Source: Cupriavidus pampae (GTDB taxonomy: Bacteria; Pseudomonadota; Gammaproteobacteria; Burkholderiales; Burkholderiaceae). From it: DNA of 64,000 nucleotides. Location of the stretch: positions 1-64,000 of the forward strand of contig NZ_CAJZAG010000017.1 in NCBI RefSeq assembly GCF_914271485.1, in the 5' to 3' direction. This document shows positions 44,168-51,892 of the stretch, in pieces. The notes beneath the pieces were generated by a model. It saw only the letters and a list, made by a program, of their open reading frames with translations. It was not told where the DNA came from and ran no database searches. The position numbers were made by a program, and so were the translations under genes. Position 1 is the stretch's first letter. Each line of letters opens with the position of its first letter.

Positions 44168-44197
44168 ATTTTGCACCGCACACATGCGGTGCAAAAT
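44168..44197. promoter_or_regulatory. 13-base perfect inverted repeat upstream of the chemoreceptor gene
   Basis: ATTTTGCACCGCA (44168-44180), loop CACA, TGCGGTGCAAAAT (44185-44197). T-tracts precede and A-tracts follow the GC core on both strands, the opposite of a terminator. An operator about 100 bases upstream of the chemoreceptor start is the better reading. Confidence 0.5.
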
Positions 44198-44227
44198 GCC
44201 CAGTCAGGGTGCAGGTTTTCCCCGTTA

Positions 44228-44992
44228 TCAGGCAGTAGCGCCGCCATCGAGGCCGATCGACTGCCCGCTGATATAGCGGCCCGCCGGCGACGACAGCAGC
44301 AGTGCGAGGCCGGCTACATCCTCAGCTTCGGCGATGCGACGCAGCGGAATATTGGCGGACAGCGCCTTCTCGCGCTCGGGGTCGCCCCACAGTGCTTCGC
44401 GCGAAAAGTCCGTCCGCACCGGACCCGGATTGATACTGTTCACATTGATGTTGTGCGGCCCGAGCGTCTGCGCGAAGTTGCGCATCAGCATATCGATGGT
44501 GGCCTTGGACACGCTGTACAGCGCCAGCATCGGCGAGGCGCGGCGTGCCGCGATGCTCGACATGAACGTGATGGAACCGTCGCGACGCTCGATCATCTGC
44601 GGCGCCAGCGCGTTGATCAGATCGAGGTTGCCGCGCACATTGCCCGCGATCACCTCCTCTAGCTTGTCACCGCCCTGACCCAGGATCTGGCCGGCCACCC
44701 CGCTAGCTGCGGCGTTGAGCACCAGCGCATCCACGCGCCCATAGGTCTCGAGCGCCGCCTTGGCAAACGCCTGCACACTCGCGCTGTCCGCGATGTCGCA
44801 GGGAATGCCCGTCGCCGTAACACCAGATGCCCGCAATGCTTCGGCAACCTCCTGCGACACCTCGGCGCTACGGCCGGACACGATGACCTTGGCCCCGGCT
44901 TCGCCGAGCGCGCGGGCCATGGCCAGGCCCATTCCCTTGGTGGAACCGGTGACGACGGCCACTCGGCCGGACATATCGAACAGTTTGGACAC
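44228..44992 (-). CDS. short-chain dehydrogenase/reductase
   Basis: 254 residues from GTG 44992, placed by AAGGAG 8 bases upstream. The Rossmann motif TGSTKGMGLAMA binds NAD(P); the NAAASG motif, catalytic Ser (FMSSIAARR) and Y-x3-K (YSVSKATID) are intact, and the C-terminus ends in the usual SGQSIGLDGG. The substrate is unknown. It is transcribed divergently from the TetR gene, its probable regulator, across 109 bases. Confidence 0.9.
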   Translation of the reverse strand: MSKLFDMSGRVAVVTGSTKGMGLAMARALGEAGAKVIVSGRSAEVSQEVAEALRASGVTATGIPCDIADSASVQAFAKAALETYGRVDALVLNAAASGVAGQILGQGGDKLEEVIAGNVRGNLDLINALAPQMIERRDGSITFMSSIAARRASPMLALYSVSKATIDMLMRNFAQTLGPHNINVNSINPGPVRTDFSREALWGDPEREKALSANIPLRRIAEAEDVAGLALLLSSPAGRYISGQSIGLDGGATA

Positions 44993-45024
44993 GATTTTTC
45001 TCCTTTGGCAGGTCAGGACGTTAA

Positions 45025-45063
45025 ATGACGAACAGCATCTATTGAATAAAGTATGTTCATCAT
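45025..45063. promoter_or_regulatory. inverted repeat in the SDR/TetR divergent promoter
   Basis: ATGACGAACA (45025-45034) and TGTTCATCAT (45054-45063) are complementary except for one base, with a 19-base spacer. The right arm falls within the -35/-10 spacer of the TetR promoter (TTGAAT 45042-45047, TAATAT 45065-45070). It is the likely operator of the TetR protein. Confidence 0.5.
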
Positions 45064-45101
45064 CTAATATTGCGTCAAGTTCAATTTTTTTCGAGTTCGC
45101 C

Positions 45102-45731
45102 ATGGCACGAGCGTCCAAGGCAGTTGCCGAGCAGCACAGGATCGACATCGAGCGTTCCTCGTCGAGGCTGTTCAAGGAGTATGGACTCCACGGCGTGACT
45201 GTGTCGCAAGTCATGGCCGATGCCGGCCTCACACATGGGGGCTTCTATGGTCATTTCGCCTCGAAGGACGAACTGGCCGCCATCGCTTGTGCGCGCTCGT
45301 TCACCGAATCGGGCCAGCGCTGGGACAAGCGCATCGCCGAAGCCAACGGTGATGGCCGCGACGCGCGCCGTCGCCTGCTAGACCCCTATCTGACGCAAAC
45401 CCACCGTGACGATGCCGGCAATGGCTGCACCGCGGCCGCGCTGACCGGTGACGTCGCGCGCGAGCCCGCCGACAAGCCGATTCACGCCGCCTATGTAACC
45501 GGTGTGCGCGAGATGGTCGAAGCCTGGCGCGGCACGTTGCCCAATCCCGACAGTCCCGAAGCCAACGACACCGCGCTCGCGCAAATTGCGCTGCTAATCG
45601 GTACCATCGCGATCGCGCGTGCCTCGCGCGGCGATCCGCTCTCCGATGCGTTTATCGAAGCGGCGCGCCGCCAACTGCTCGATCCGCAATTCGATCCCGA
45701 CGCACCAGATCCTCGAAGTCACACCGACTGA
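45102..45731 (+). CDS. TetR-family transcriptional regulator
   Basis: 209 residues from ATG 45102; the longer in-frame extension runs through the SDR gene and promoter. Helix-turn-helix at about 10-55 (RLFKEYGLHGVTVSQVMADAGL, THGGFYGHFASKDEL). It belongs to the group whose members often control a divergent SDR or reductase and respond to electrophiles. It probably represses the SDR gene and itself. Confidence 0.88.
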   Translation: MARASKAVAEQHRIDIERSSSRLFKEYGLHGVTVSQVMADAGLTHGGFYGHFASKDELAAIACARSFTESGQRWDKRIAEANGDGRDARRRLLDPYLTQTHRDDAGNGCTAAALTGDVAREPADKPIHAAYVTGVREMVEAWRGTLPNPDSPEANDTALAQIALLIGTIAIARASRGDPLSDAFIEAARRQLLDPQFDPDAPDPRSHTD

Positions 45732-45802
45732 CGCCGGCCGAGCCTGAAAAGAGCCGACTGCAGCCGATTAGAACAACGCCCTCCATCGACCCTGGACACC
45801 AT

Positions 45803-47104
45803 ATGTTTGCGCACGCCCTATCCCGCCGGCTGGACCGGCACGGTATTCACTATGCGTGGCTGATCGCCATCATCACGTTCTGCGTGATGCTCACCACTTC
45901 GGCCTCGCTTGGTCTGCCCGGCGCGTTCCTCAAGCCGCTGACGGCCGAGATGGGATGGGATACCGACCAGATCTCGTCGATCCTCGCCTTCCGCTTTGCG
46001 CTGTTTGGCCTGATGGCGCCGTTCTCGGCCATCCTGATGGAGCGCTTCGGCGTCCGCAACGTGGTGTGCACCGCGCTGGCCATGATTGGCGCGGGCATGG
46101 CGCTCGCCACCGTGGCCACGGAACTGTGGCAACTGTTCTTCGCGTGGGGCCTGCTGCTGGGGATCGGCTCGGGCATGACCGCACTGGTGCTCGCCGCCGT
46201 GGTGGCCAACCGCTGGTTCCATGCGCGTCGCGGTCTCGTCATCGGCCTGCTGACTGCCAGCTCGGCCACGGGGCAACTGGCATTCCTGCCGATCGCGGCC
46301 TGGCTGATCGAACACATGGGCTGGCGCGTCGCCGTGCTGCCGGTGCTGATCGCCTGCGCGATACTGGCCTGCCTGGTGTTCGCCTTTATGCGTAATCGTC
46401 CGTCGGACATCGGCCAGCCCGCCTTTGGCGAGTCGCCCGCGGCCGCCAGCGCCGCCGCGCCTGCCGCGCCGGTGCCGTTCACGCTGCGCGGTCCGTTCGT
46501 GGCACTGGGCGAGGCCATGCGCAATCAGACTTTCTGGATTCTCGCCGGCACGTTCTTTATCTGCGGCCTGTCCACCAACGGTCTGATCCAGACGCACTTT
46601 ATCTCGCTGTGCGCGGACTACGGCATGACCGCGGTACCCGCCGCGTCGGCGCTGGCCATGATGGGCGCGTTCGACTTTGTCGGCACCATCCTGTCGGGCT
46701 GGTTGTCGGACCGCTACGACAGCCGCAAGCTGCTGTTCTGGTACTACGCGCTGCGTGGCCTGTCGTTGTTCTGGCTGCCGCACTCCACCTTTACGCTCTA
46801 CGGCCTGTCGCTGTTCGCGATGTTCTATGGCCTGGACTGGATCGCCACGGTGCCGCCGACCATCAAGCTCGCGGGCAGCGCCTTTGGCCGTGACCGTGCG
46901 CCGATGATCTTCGGCTGGATCTTTGCCGCCCACCAGATTGGCGCGGCAACGGCGGCCTTCGGTGCGGGTCTGTCGCGTACGCTGCTGCTGACCTATGCGC
47001 CGGCGTTGTATGTCGCCGGTGGCGCGTGCCTGATCGCGGCACTGCTGGCGCTGATGGTGCGTCGTTCGCAACCGGCGGTGCAGGCGCAACCGAGTAGTGC
47101 GTAG
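45803..47104 (+). CDS. MFS transporter (oxalate/formate antiporter-like)
   Basis: 433 residues with 12 predicted membrane segments. The loop 2-3 motif (MERFGVRNVV) and loop 8-9 equivalent (GWLSDRYDSRKLL) are present. WFHARRGLVIGLLTASSATGQLAF resembles the monocarboxylate/oxalate-formate branch of the MFS. It follows the TetR gene by 71 bases and precedes a catabolic-looking LysR/VOC/FAH group, suggesting organic acid uptake. Confidence 0.85.
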   Translation: MFAHALSRRLDRHGIHYAWLIAIITFCVMLTTSASLGLPGAFLKPLTAEMGWDTDQISSILAFRFALFGLMAPFSAILMERFGVRNVVCTALAMIGAGMALATVATELWQLFFAWGLLLGIGSGMTALVLAAVVANRWFHARRGLVIGLLTASSATGQLAFLPIAAWLIEHMGWRVAVLPVLIACAILACLVFAFMRNRPSDIGQPAFGESPAAASAAAPAAPVPFTLRGPFVALGEAMRNQTFWILAGTFFICGLSTNGLIQTHFISLCADYGMTAVPAASALAMMGAFDFVGTILSGWLSDRYDSRKLLFWYYALRGLSLFWLPHSTFTLYGLSLFAMFYGLDWIATVPPTIKLAGSAFGRDRAPMIFGWIFAAHQIGAATAAFGAGLSRTLLLTYAPALYVAGGACLIAALLALMVRRSQPAVQAQPSSA

Positions 47105-47131
47105 GCAAACCCGCTGATCAGCCCACCGAAC

Positions 47132-48022
47132 TCAGGCCGGGACGCGCCAGCGCGCGCTCTCGGCCTCGAGCGCATCGATCAGCGCGGCCACCGACTCGCG
47201 CTTGAGCGCGGTCTGTCGCACCAGCACACCGATTTCGCGCTGGGGCGGCTGGCCCGGCATCGCCACCAGTTCCACCTGCGGGGTCTGCCGCACCGGCACC
47301 AACGCCGCCGGGATGATCGCGCAGCCAAGCCCTTCCGCCACCATCTGCAGGATCACCGCGGGCTCGTCGAGCTCCATCCCCTCGCGCACCCATAGCCGAT
47401 GCCGGCGCAGATAGCGGTCCACCACCTGACCACCGGTGGAATGGCGGTTATAGCGGATGAACGGCATGGTCGGCAGCAACGTCGCCAGATCGGCTCCGGT
47501 GCCGGCAGGCGCGATCGCCACGAACGGCTCGTCGAGCAGGTGTACCCATTTGAGCTCCGGCGGAATGCCGAGCCGCGGCCGGACCAGTACCGCGATATCG
47601 AGCTCGCGCGCATCCACCTGCGTCAGTAGCTGCGTGGACATGCCCGGCACCACGTTCACATGCGTGTTCGGAAACGCCTCGCGGAAGCGCTGCATGGCCT
47701 TGGGCAGCAGCGTCGTCTGTACGGTGGAGACCGCGCCGAGGTCCAGCGGCGCCATGTCGGGCTGCGCGCCGCCGCCCTTCTGCTTCATCGCGTCATAGAG
47801 CGCCACGAAGCGCGTGGCATCGTCGAGCAGCCGCCGGCCATCCTCGCTCAATGCCACCGATTTGCCGGAACGATCGAATAGCTGGCAGCCCAATTCCTCC
47901 TCGAGCCGGCGAATCTGCATGCTGACCGCCGATTGCGTCAGCCCAAGGCGCGCGCCGGCGGCAGAGAAAGAGGCGGTCTCGGCAGCGACGAGAAAGGTCT
48001 GGAAATAGCGGATCACGGACAC
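47132..48022 (-). CDS. LysR-family transcriptional regulator
   Basis: 296 residues from GTG 48022. Winged helix at 1-60 (FQTFLVAAETASFSAAGARLGLTQSAVSMQIRRL with ELGCQLFDRSG), substrate-binding domain 90-290. It is transcribed away from the VOC and fumarylpyruvate-hydrolase-like genes with about 105 bases between starts, the classic arrangement for a LysR activator of that operon. Confidence 0.9.
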   Translation of the reverse strand: MSVIRYFQTFLVAAETASFSAAGARLGLTQSAVSMQIRRLEEELGCQLFDRSGKSVALSEDGRRLLDDATRFVALYDAMKQKGGGAQPDMAPLDLGAVSTVQTTLLPKAMQRFREAFPNTHVNVVPGMSTQLLTQVDARELDIAVLVRPRLGIPPELKWVHLLDEPFVAIAPAGTGADLATLLPTMPFIRYNRHSTGGQVVDRYLRRHRLWVREGMELDEPAVILQMVAEGLGCAIIPAALVPVRQTPQVELVAMPGQPPQREIGVLVRQTALKRESVAALIDALEAESARWRVPA

Positions 48023-48127
48023 GGATCTATATAAAAAACCCTGATGCTCAGGGCCGAAATGATTCGTTTCATATTACGGTGTCTTCTGATTACAATCAAC
48101 GCGATTCCCCACCCACAGACCACGAAG

Positions 48128-48550
48128 ATGAGCGCCATTCCGTTGTTCCACCTTGCATTCCCCGTTCATGACCTGGCCAGCGCGCGTGCGTTCTACGGCG
48201 ACCTGCTCGGTTGCCCCGAAGGCCGCAGCTCCGATGCGTGGGTCGATTTCGATTTCTACGGTCACCAGATCGTGGCGCATCTGTCGCCCGACGAGTGCGG
48301 CCATCGTGGCAACAGCGCGGTGGACGGCCATGACGTGCCGGTGCGCCACTTCGGCGCGATCCTGTCGATGGAGCAGTGGGAGACCCTCGCGGACAAGCTG
48401 CGCGCGGTCGATACCAAGTTCGTGATCGAGCCGTATGTGCGCTTCAAGGGCGAAGTTGGCGAACAGGCCACGATGTTCTTCCTCGATCCGTCGGGCAACG
48501 CGCTCGAGTTCAAGGCCTTCGGCGACCTCAGCCAGGTATTTGCGAAGTAA
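48128..48550 (+). CDS. VOC-family (glyoxalase/dioxygenase fold) protein
   Basis: 140 residues from ATG 48128. One vicinal-oxygen-chelate module pair: FHLAFPVHDLASARAFYGDLLG with metal-type His at residue 8, and FFLDPSGNALEFKAF with the C-terminal Glu. A lyase, isomerase or dioxygenase function cannot be decided. It is 24 bases ahead of the FAH-family gene and almost certainly co-transcribed. Confidence 0.82.
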   Translation: MSAIPLFHLAFPVHDLASARAFYGDLLGCPEGRSSDAWVDFDFYGHQIVAHLSPDECGHRGNSAVDGHDVPVRHFGAILSMEQWETLADKLRAVDTKFVIEPYVRFKGEVGEQATMFFLDPSGNALEFKAFGDLSQVFAK

Positions 48551-48574
48551 ATCCACCCACCGACAGAGTCAAAC

Positions 48575-49285
48575 ATGACCGCCGACACCACCGAGTACGT
48601 TATCGCCCCTGCGCCGCAGGCCAGCCTTGCTGTGGCAGACAGCAAGGCGCGCTTCCCGATCCGCCGCGTCTTCTGCGTGGGCCGCAACTACGCCGCGCAT
48701 GCGCGCGAGATGGGCAAGGATCCGGACCGCGAGCCGCCGTTCTTCTTTACCAAGCCGGCTGACGCCGTCGTGGCGGCCGAAGGCACCGTGCCGTACCCGC
48801 CGCTGACCGAGAACCTGCACCATGAGATCGAACTCGTGGTGGCACTCGGCAAGGGTGGCCGCAATGTGAGCCCCGCACAGGCGCTCGATCTGGTGTGGGG
48901 CTACGCGGTCGGCGTCGATCTGACGCGTCGCGACCTGCAGGACGTGGCCAAGAAGATGAGCCGTCCGTGGGACTGGTCGAAGGCGTTCGATGCGTCGGGC
49001 CCGTCCGGCCCGCTGCATCCGGTCTCCCGTATCGGTCATCCCGAGAAAGGCGCGATCTGGCTCAAGGTCAATGGTGAAGAGCGTCAGGTTGGCGATCTCG
49101 ATGAACTGATCTGGCCCGTGGCCGACGTCATCGCCTATATCTCCGAAAGCGTGGAGCTGCAGGCTGGCGACGTGATCTTTACCGGCACGCCGGCCGGTGT
49201 TGGCGCGCTGCTGCCGGGCGACAAGGTGACCGCGGGCGTCGATGGCGTTGGCGAAATCGCGTTCAAGGTCGGACAGCGCGGCTAA
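48575..49285 (+). CDS. fumarylacetoacetate hydrolase family protein, fumarylpyruvate-hydrolase-like
   Basis: 236 residues. Metal ligands are supplied by HHEIELVVALG and the Asp of GYAVGVDLTRRDLQ; the VGRNYAAHAREMG start and FTGTPAGVGAL end are typical. It closely resembles NagK-type fumarylpyruvate hydrolases of the gentisate pathway, which release fumarate and pyruvate. Gentisate dioxygenase and the isomerase are not in this window, so the exact substrate is unproved. It ends at a strong terminator. Confidence 0.85.
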   Translation: MTADTTEYVIAPAPQASLAVADSKARFPIRRVFCVGRNYAAHAREMGKDPDREPPFFFTKPADAVVAAEGTVPYPPLTENLHHEIELVVALGKGGRNVSPAQALDLVWGYAVGVDLTRRDLQDVAKKMSRPWDWSKAFDASGPSGPLHPVSRIGHPEKGAIWLKVNGEERQVGDLDELIWPVADVIAYISESVELQAGDVIFTGTPAGVGALLPGDKVTAGVDGVGEIAFKVGQRG

Positions 49286-49303
49286 GTTCTTAGCATCCCT
49301 GGC

Positions 49304-49340
49304 GGCCCCGGCACTATGCGTGCCGGGGCCATTTTTTATT
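49304..49340 (+). terminator. intrinsic terminator of the VOC/FAH operon
   Basis: GGCCCCGGCAC (49304-49314), 5-base loop, GTGCCGGGGCC (49320-49330), then ATTTTTTATT. It lies 19 bases after the stop codon. Confidence 0.9.
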
Positions 49341-49360
49341 GTAATTCAATGACTTACCTG

Positions 49361-49381
49361 TCTATTTGCCGTCGAAATAGA
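49361..49381. promoter_or_regulatory. inverted repeat TCTATTT-N7-AAATAGA
   Basis: Perfect 7-base arms upstream of the secreted repeat protein. It may be a further, weaker site for the same regulator as the ATCTATCTAG repeats. Confidence 0.35.
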
Positions 49382-49419
49382 GTGGCGCCTCAAATTCTTT
49401 CCGAAGAAAGTCCTTGCTT

Positions 49420-49438
49420 ATCTATCTAGTAGTAGATA
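49420..49438. promoter_or_regulatory. operator-like repeat, copy 1
   Basis: ATCTATCTAGTAGTAGATA, with TATCTA and TAGATA arms around an 8-base centre. It sits in the 17-base spacer between TTGCTT (49414-49419) and TATTCT (49437-49442), a plausible promoter for the secreted repeat protein. Confidence 0.6.
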
Positions 49439-49508
49439 TTCTTCGATCCATGGACGCCGCTGCAGCAACACAGACACACACGCAACGGTCTTTTTTTTAG
49501 CGTCGTAA

Positions 49509-49527
49509 ATCTATCTAGTAGTAGATA
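49509..49527. promoter_or_regulatory. operator-like repeat, copy 2
   Basis: An exact second copy of ATCTATCTAGTAGTAGATA, 89 bases after copy 1 and about 33 bases before ATG 49560. Paired sites suggest cooperative repression, probably by the TetR protein encoded downstream. Confidence 0.6.
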
Positions 49528-49559
49528 ACATCGACGAAAAACGAGAACAGGAGCGAATC

Positions 49560-50048
49560 ATGAATGCCAAGACCATCCTCACCGCCGCCACCTTCGCTGT
49601 TGCCGCTGCCTTCGCATCGGGTGCCGCACAAGCTCAAGGCCCGCAGGACAGCACGCATGCCGGCGACCGCTACGGCTACAACTTCCGCGTGAACGACGCC
49701 CGCGACGTGTATTCGCAAGGCGCCCGCATCAGCAACCGTGACGGTTATACCGACGGTGCGCGTATCAGCAACCGCGATGGCTACACCGACGGTGCCCGCG
49801 TGACCAACCGCGACGGCCTGGTGGCAGGTCTGGACCGCACCGGTGTCTCCGCCACGCCGAGCCGCACTGCCGACCCGTATCTGGACGGCGCACGCAACGG
49901 CCAGCGTGATGTCTACACCGATGGCGCACTGGTAGCAGGCCTGGACCGCACTGGCGTATCCGCCGAACCGTCGCGCACTCGTGACGTGTACACCGACGGT
50001 GCCCGTAACGGCCAGCGCGATGTCTACACCGACGGCGCACTAGCCTAA
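49560..50048 (+). CDS. secreted 12-residue-repeat protein of unknown function
   Basis: 162 residues with AGGAG upstream. A signal peptide (1-25, ending AQA) is followed by repeats of the pattern DGAR-x3-RD-x-YT (DGARISNRDGYT twice, then DGARVTNRDG, DGARNGQRDVYT twice). A higher-order unit of about 37 residues containing LVAGLDRTGVSA and PSRT also occurs twice. It has no Cys and is rich in Asp, Arg and Gly, so it is probably extended or disordered in the periplasm. No known family was recognised. Two identical operator-like sites precede it. Confidence 0.7.
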   Translation: MNAKTILTAATFAVAAAFASGAAQAQGPQDSTHAGDRYGYNFRVNDARDVYSQGARISNRDGYTDGARISNRDGYTDGARVTNRDGLVAGLDRTGVSATPSRTADPYLDGARNGQRDVYTDGALVAGLDRTGVSAEPSRTRDVYTDGARNGQRDVYTDGALA

Positions 50049-50055
50049 GTCAGAA

Positions 50056-50081
50056 CCGGCGGGGCACTGACACCCCGCCGG
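50056..50081. terminator. hairpin after the repeat-protein gene
   Basis: CCGGCGGGG (50056-50064) pairs with CCCCGCCGG (50073-50081), starting 8 bases after the stop. There is no T-run, so it may attenuate or stabilise rather than end transcription before the small downstream gene. Confidence 0.5.
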
Positions 50082-50130
50082 CCGATCGACCCCCGATTGA
50101 CCTCGATACATCGACCATCGGAGTTTCCAA

Positions 50131-50232
50131 ATGAGTTGGCGTGACAGTGCCCTGATCGTGGGCGGATGGGTAGCGCTTTGTGTCGTGAGCGGTGCGCTGC
50201 TCTCGCTGGTTGCGCAAACGCTGTCGATTTGA
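50131..50232 (+). CDS. 33-residue single-span membrane peptide
   Basis: ATG 50131 with GGAG 7 bases upstream. The product (MSWRDSALIVGG to LVAQTLSI) has one hydrophobic segment from about residue 7 to 30 and a short charged N-terminus. It is too small for most gene callers. It lies between the repeat-protein gene and the TetR gene on the same strand, so co-transcription is likely. Function unknown; a regulatory or chaperone-like membrane microprotein is possible. Confidence 0.5.
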   Translation: MSWRDSALIVGGWVALCVVSGALLSLVAQTLSI

Positions 50233-50253
50233 TCGATGGCGTAGAACAGGAGG

Positions 50254-50271
50254 GTCTATCCCACGATAGAC
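50254..50271. promoter_or_regulatory. palindrome GTCTATC-CCAC-GATAGAC at the TetR gene
   Basis: Perfect 7-base arms placed between the AGGAG sequence and the start codon of the TetR gene. Its TCTA/TAGA content resembles the two sites upstream of the repeat protein. It is a likely autoregulatory operator, or an RNA hairpin that hides the ribosome binding site. Confidence 0.55.
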
Positions 50272-50278
50272 AAGCGTC

Positions 50279-50899
50279 ATGAAATCGACATCCGTACGCG
50301 AACAACTGCTGGCCCACACGCTGGTTCTCATCCAGCGCCGCGGATACAACGGCTTCAGCTACCGCGACCTGGCCGAGCTTGTGGGTGTCAAGACCTCGAG
50401 CATTCATTACTACTTCCCGACCAAGGACGATCTGGTTCTGGAAGCGATGCGGCTATACACGGCATCGGTCTCCGATCGCATCCATGCGATCGACCCGACG
50501 TTGCCGCTGGCTGAACAGGCGTGTCAGTTCGTGAAACCGTTGAACGCCACCATCGAGCTCGGCAATGCCTGCGTCGCCGGCATGTTGTCGGCCGAAGTGG
50601 TGACCATGCCGGAACAGGTGCGCTCGCTGCTGCAGGCGCACTTCCAGATGAACGAAGGATGGCTGACGCGGCTGTTGCAACGTGCAGAGGAAGAGCGCGG
50701 TTGTGCCGGCGCGGTGCCGCCCGAGGCGCTGGCCAAGGTGATTTACGGCGCGGTGCAGAACGGCATCATTACCGCGCGCATGTCCGGCTCCAATGATCGC
50801 TTCAATGCGGCGTGCGACATGCTGGTTGGCGCGGTCTCGACCGATCCGGCCGCGCATCATCAGAGCAAGCGCGTAGAACCCGAAGTTGCCGTAGTGTGA
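50279..50899 (+). CDS. TetR-family transcriptional regulator
   Basis: 206 residues. Helix-turn-helix at about 8-52 (LVLIQRRGYNGFSYRDLAELVGVKTSS cut at the turn, IHYYFPTKDDLVLEAM). The ligand domain is of the TetR_C type found in AcrR-like repressors. Gene order and palindromes suggest that it represses itself and the upstream secreted repeat protein. It ends at a hairpin shared with the convergent xthA. Confidence 0.9.
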   Translation: MKSTSVREQLLAHTLVLIQRRGYNGFSYRDLAELVGVKTSSIHYYFPTKDDLVLEAMRLYTASVSDRIHAIDPTLPLAEQACQFVKPLNATIELGNACVAGMLSAEVVTMPEQVRSLLQAHFQMNEGWLTRLLQRAEEERGCAGAVPPEALAKVIYGAVQNGIITARMSGSNDRFNAACDMLVGAVSTDPAAHHQSKRVEPEVAVV

Positions 50900-50906
50900 A
50901 CCGGCG

Positions 50907-50930
50907 CCCCTCTCCCGCACGGGAGGGGGG
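50907..50930. terminator. hairpin between convergent TetR and xthA genes
   Basis: CCCC-T-CTCCCG (50907-50917), loop CA, CGGGAGGGGG (50920-50929). It is a common extragenic palindrome type in this group and is placed to stop transcription in both directions. Confidence 0.6.
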
Positions 50931-50947
50931 ATCGATCAAGACTTCCG

Positions 50948-51763
50948 CTACTTCCCTTTTTTCCCCGCTGTTTTTCTTGCTGTATCCAGCACCACCCACG
51001 TCGGCGCATGATCGCTTGCATGCGGCTCGCCGCGGACCCAGCGATCGACGCCCGCATCGCGCAGCTTCGGTGCCAGATCCGCGCTCAGCAGCAAATGATC
51101 GATGCGCAAACCCGAGTTGGTTTGCCAATGCTGACGGAAATAATCCCAGAACGTATAGATCCGCTCGTCCGGATGGCGCGCGCGCAGCGCGTCGGTCCAC
51201 CCCTGCGCCAGCAGCCGCCGATAGCAATCGCGCGACTCGGGCTGAAGCAACGCATCCTTGAGCCACGAGCGCGTGTTGTAGATGTCCTCGTCGGTAGGGA
51301 TCACGTTGTAGTCGCCCGCCAGCACCACCGGATGCCCGCTGTCATAGAGGCCCTGCGCATGCCGGATCAACCGTTCGAACCACGCCAGCTTGTAGTCGAA
51401 CTTCGGCCCCGGTTGCGGATTGCCGTTGGGCAGGTACAGGCAGGCCACCAAGACCCCTTCCACCGCGGCCTCGAGATAGCGGCTCTGGGTGTCGTCGTCA
51501 GCACCGGGCAGGCCACGTCGCGCCTCGATCGGATCGGTGCCATGCGCCAGGATCGCCACGCCGTTCCATGACTTCTGGCCGTGCCAGATCGCGCCATAGC
51601 CGGCCGCGTGAATCTCTTCGATCGGAAAGCCGCTGTCGATCGTCTTCAGTTCCTGCAGGCACACCACATCGGGCGCTTCGCGTTCCAGCCATGCGAGCAG
51701 CGCCGGCAGTCGCGTGCGAATGCCGTTGATATTGAACGTGGCGATCTTGAGCGTCTTCTTCAT
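50948..51763 (-). CDS. xthA: exodeoxyribonuclease III
   Basis: 271 residues from ATG 51763 (MKKTLKIATFNINGIRTR). Conserved motifs of the Xth/APE1 family: NGIRTR, LQELKT, WNGVAIL, AGDYNVIP, LRIDHLLLS and the catalytic SDHAP. It repairs abasic sites and removes blocked 3' ends. The ATG is divergent from the nuclease-helicase gene with a LexA-type box between them, so SOS control of one or both is possible. Confidence 0.93.
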   Translation of the reverse strand: MKKTLKIATFNINGIRTRLPALLAWLEREAPDVVCLQELKTIDSGFPIEEIHAAGYGAIWHGQKSWNGVAILAHGTDPIEARRGLPGADDDTQSRYLEAAVEGVLVACLYLPNGNPQPGPKFDYKLAWFERLIRHAQGLYDSGHPVVLAGDYNVIPTDEDIYNTRSWLKDALLQPESRDCYRRLLAQGWTDALRARHPDERIYTFWDYFRQHWQTNSGLRIDHLLLSADLAPKLRDAGVDRWVRGEPHASDHAPTWVVLDTARKTAGKKGK

Positions 51764-51849
51764 GAGACCCATGGTAGACAACGAAGGTAAGCCCTGCGGA
51801 GAGGCAGCAATATTCCGCAGCAAGATTCCTTCCCGCGTGGGAATGAACA

Positions 51850-51865
51850 CTGTATATTCATACAG
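51850..51865. promoter_or_regulatory. LexA (SOS) box
   Basis: CTGTATATTCATACAG matches the proteobacterial LexA consensus CTGT-N8-ACAG, with the A/T-rich centre typical of strong sites. It lies 28 bases before the nuclease-helicase start and 87 bases before the divergent xthA start. Confidence 0.8.
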
Positions 51866-51892
51866 TTATCCGGCCCCTACCGTCTTGCCGCC

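Noticed and set aside
48061..48090. GAAATGATTCGTTTCATATT as a LysR operator.
   Set aside because: The symmetry is limited to four clear base pairs (ATGA/TCAT) and no T-N11-A site could be placed with confidence.
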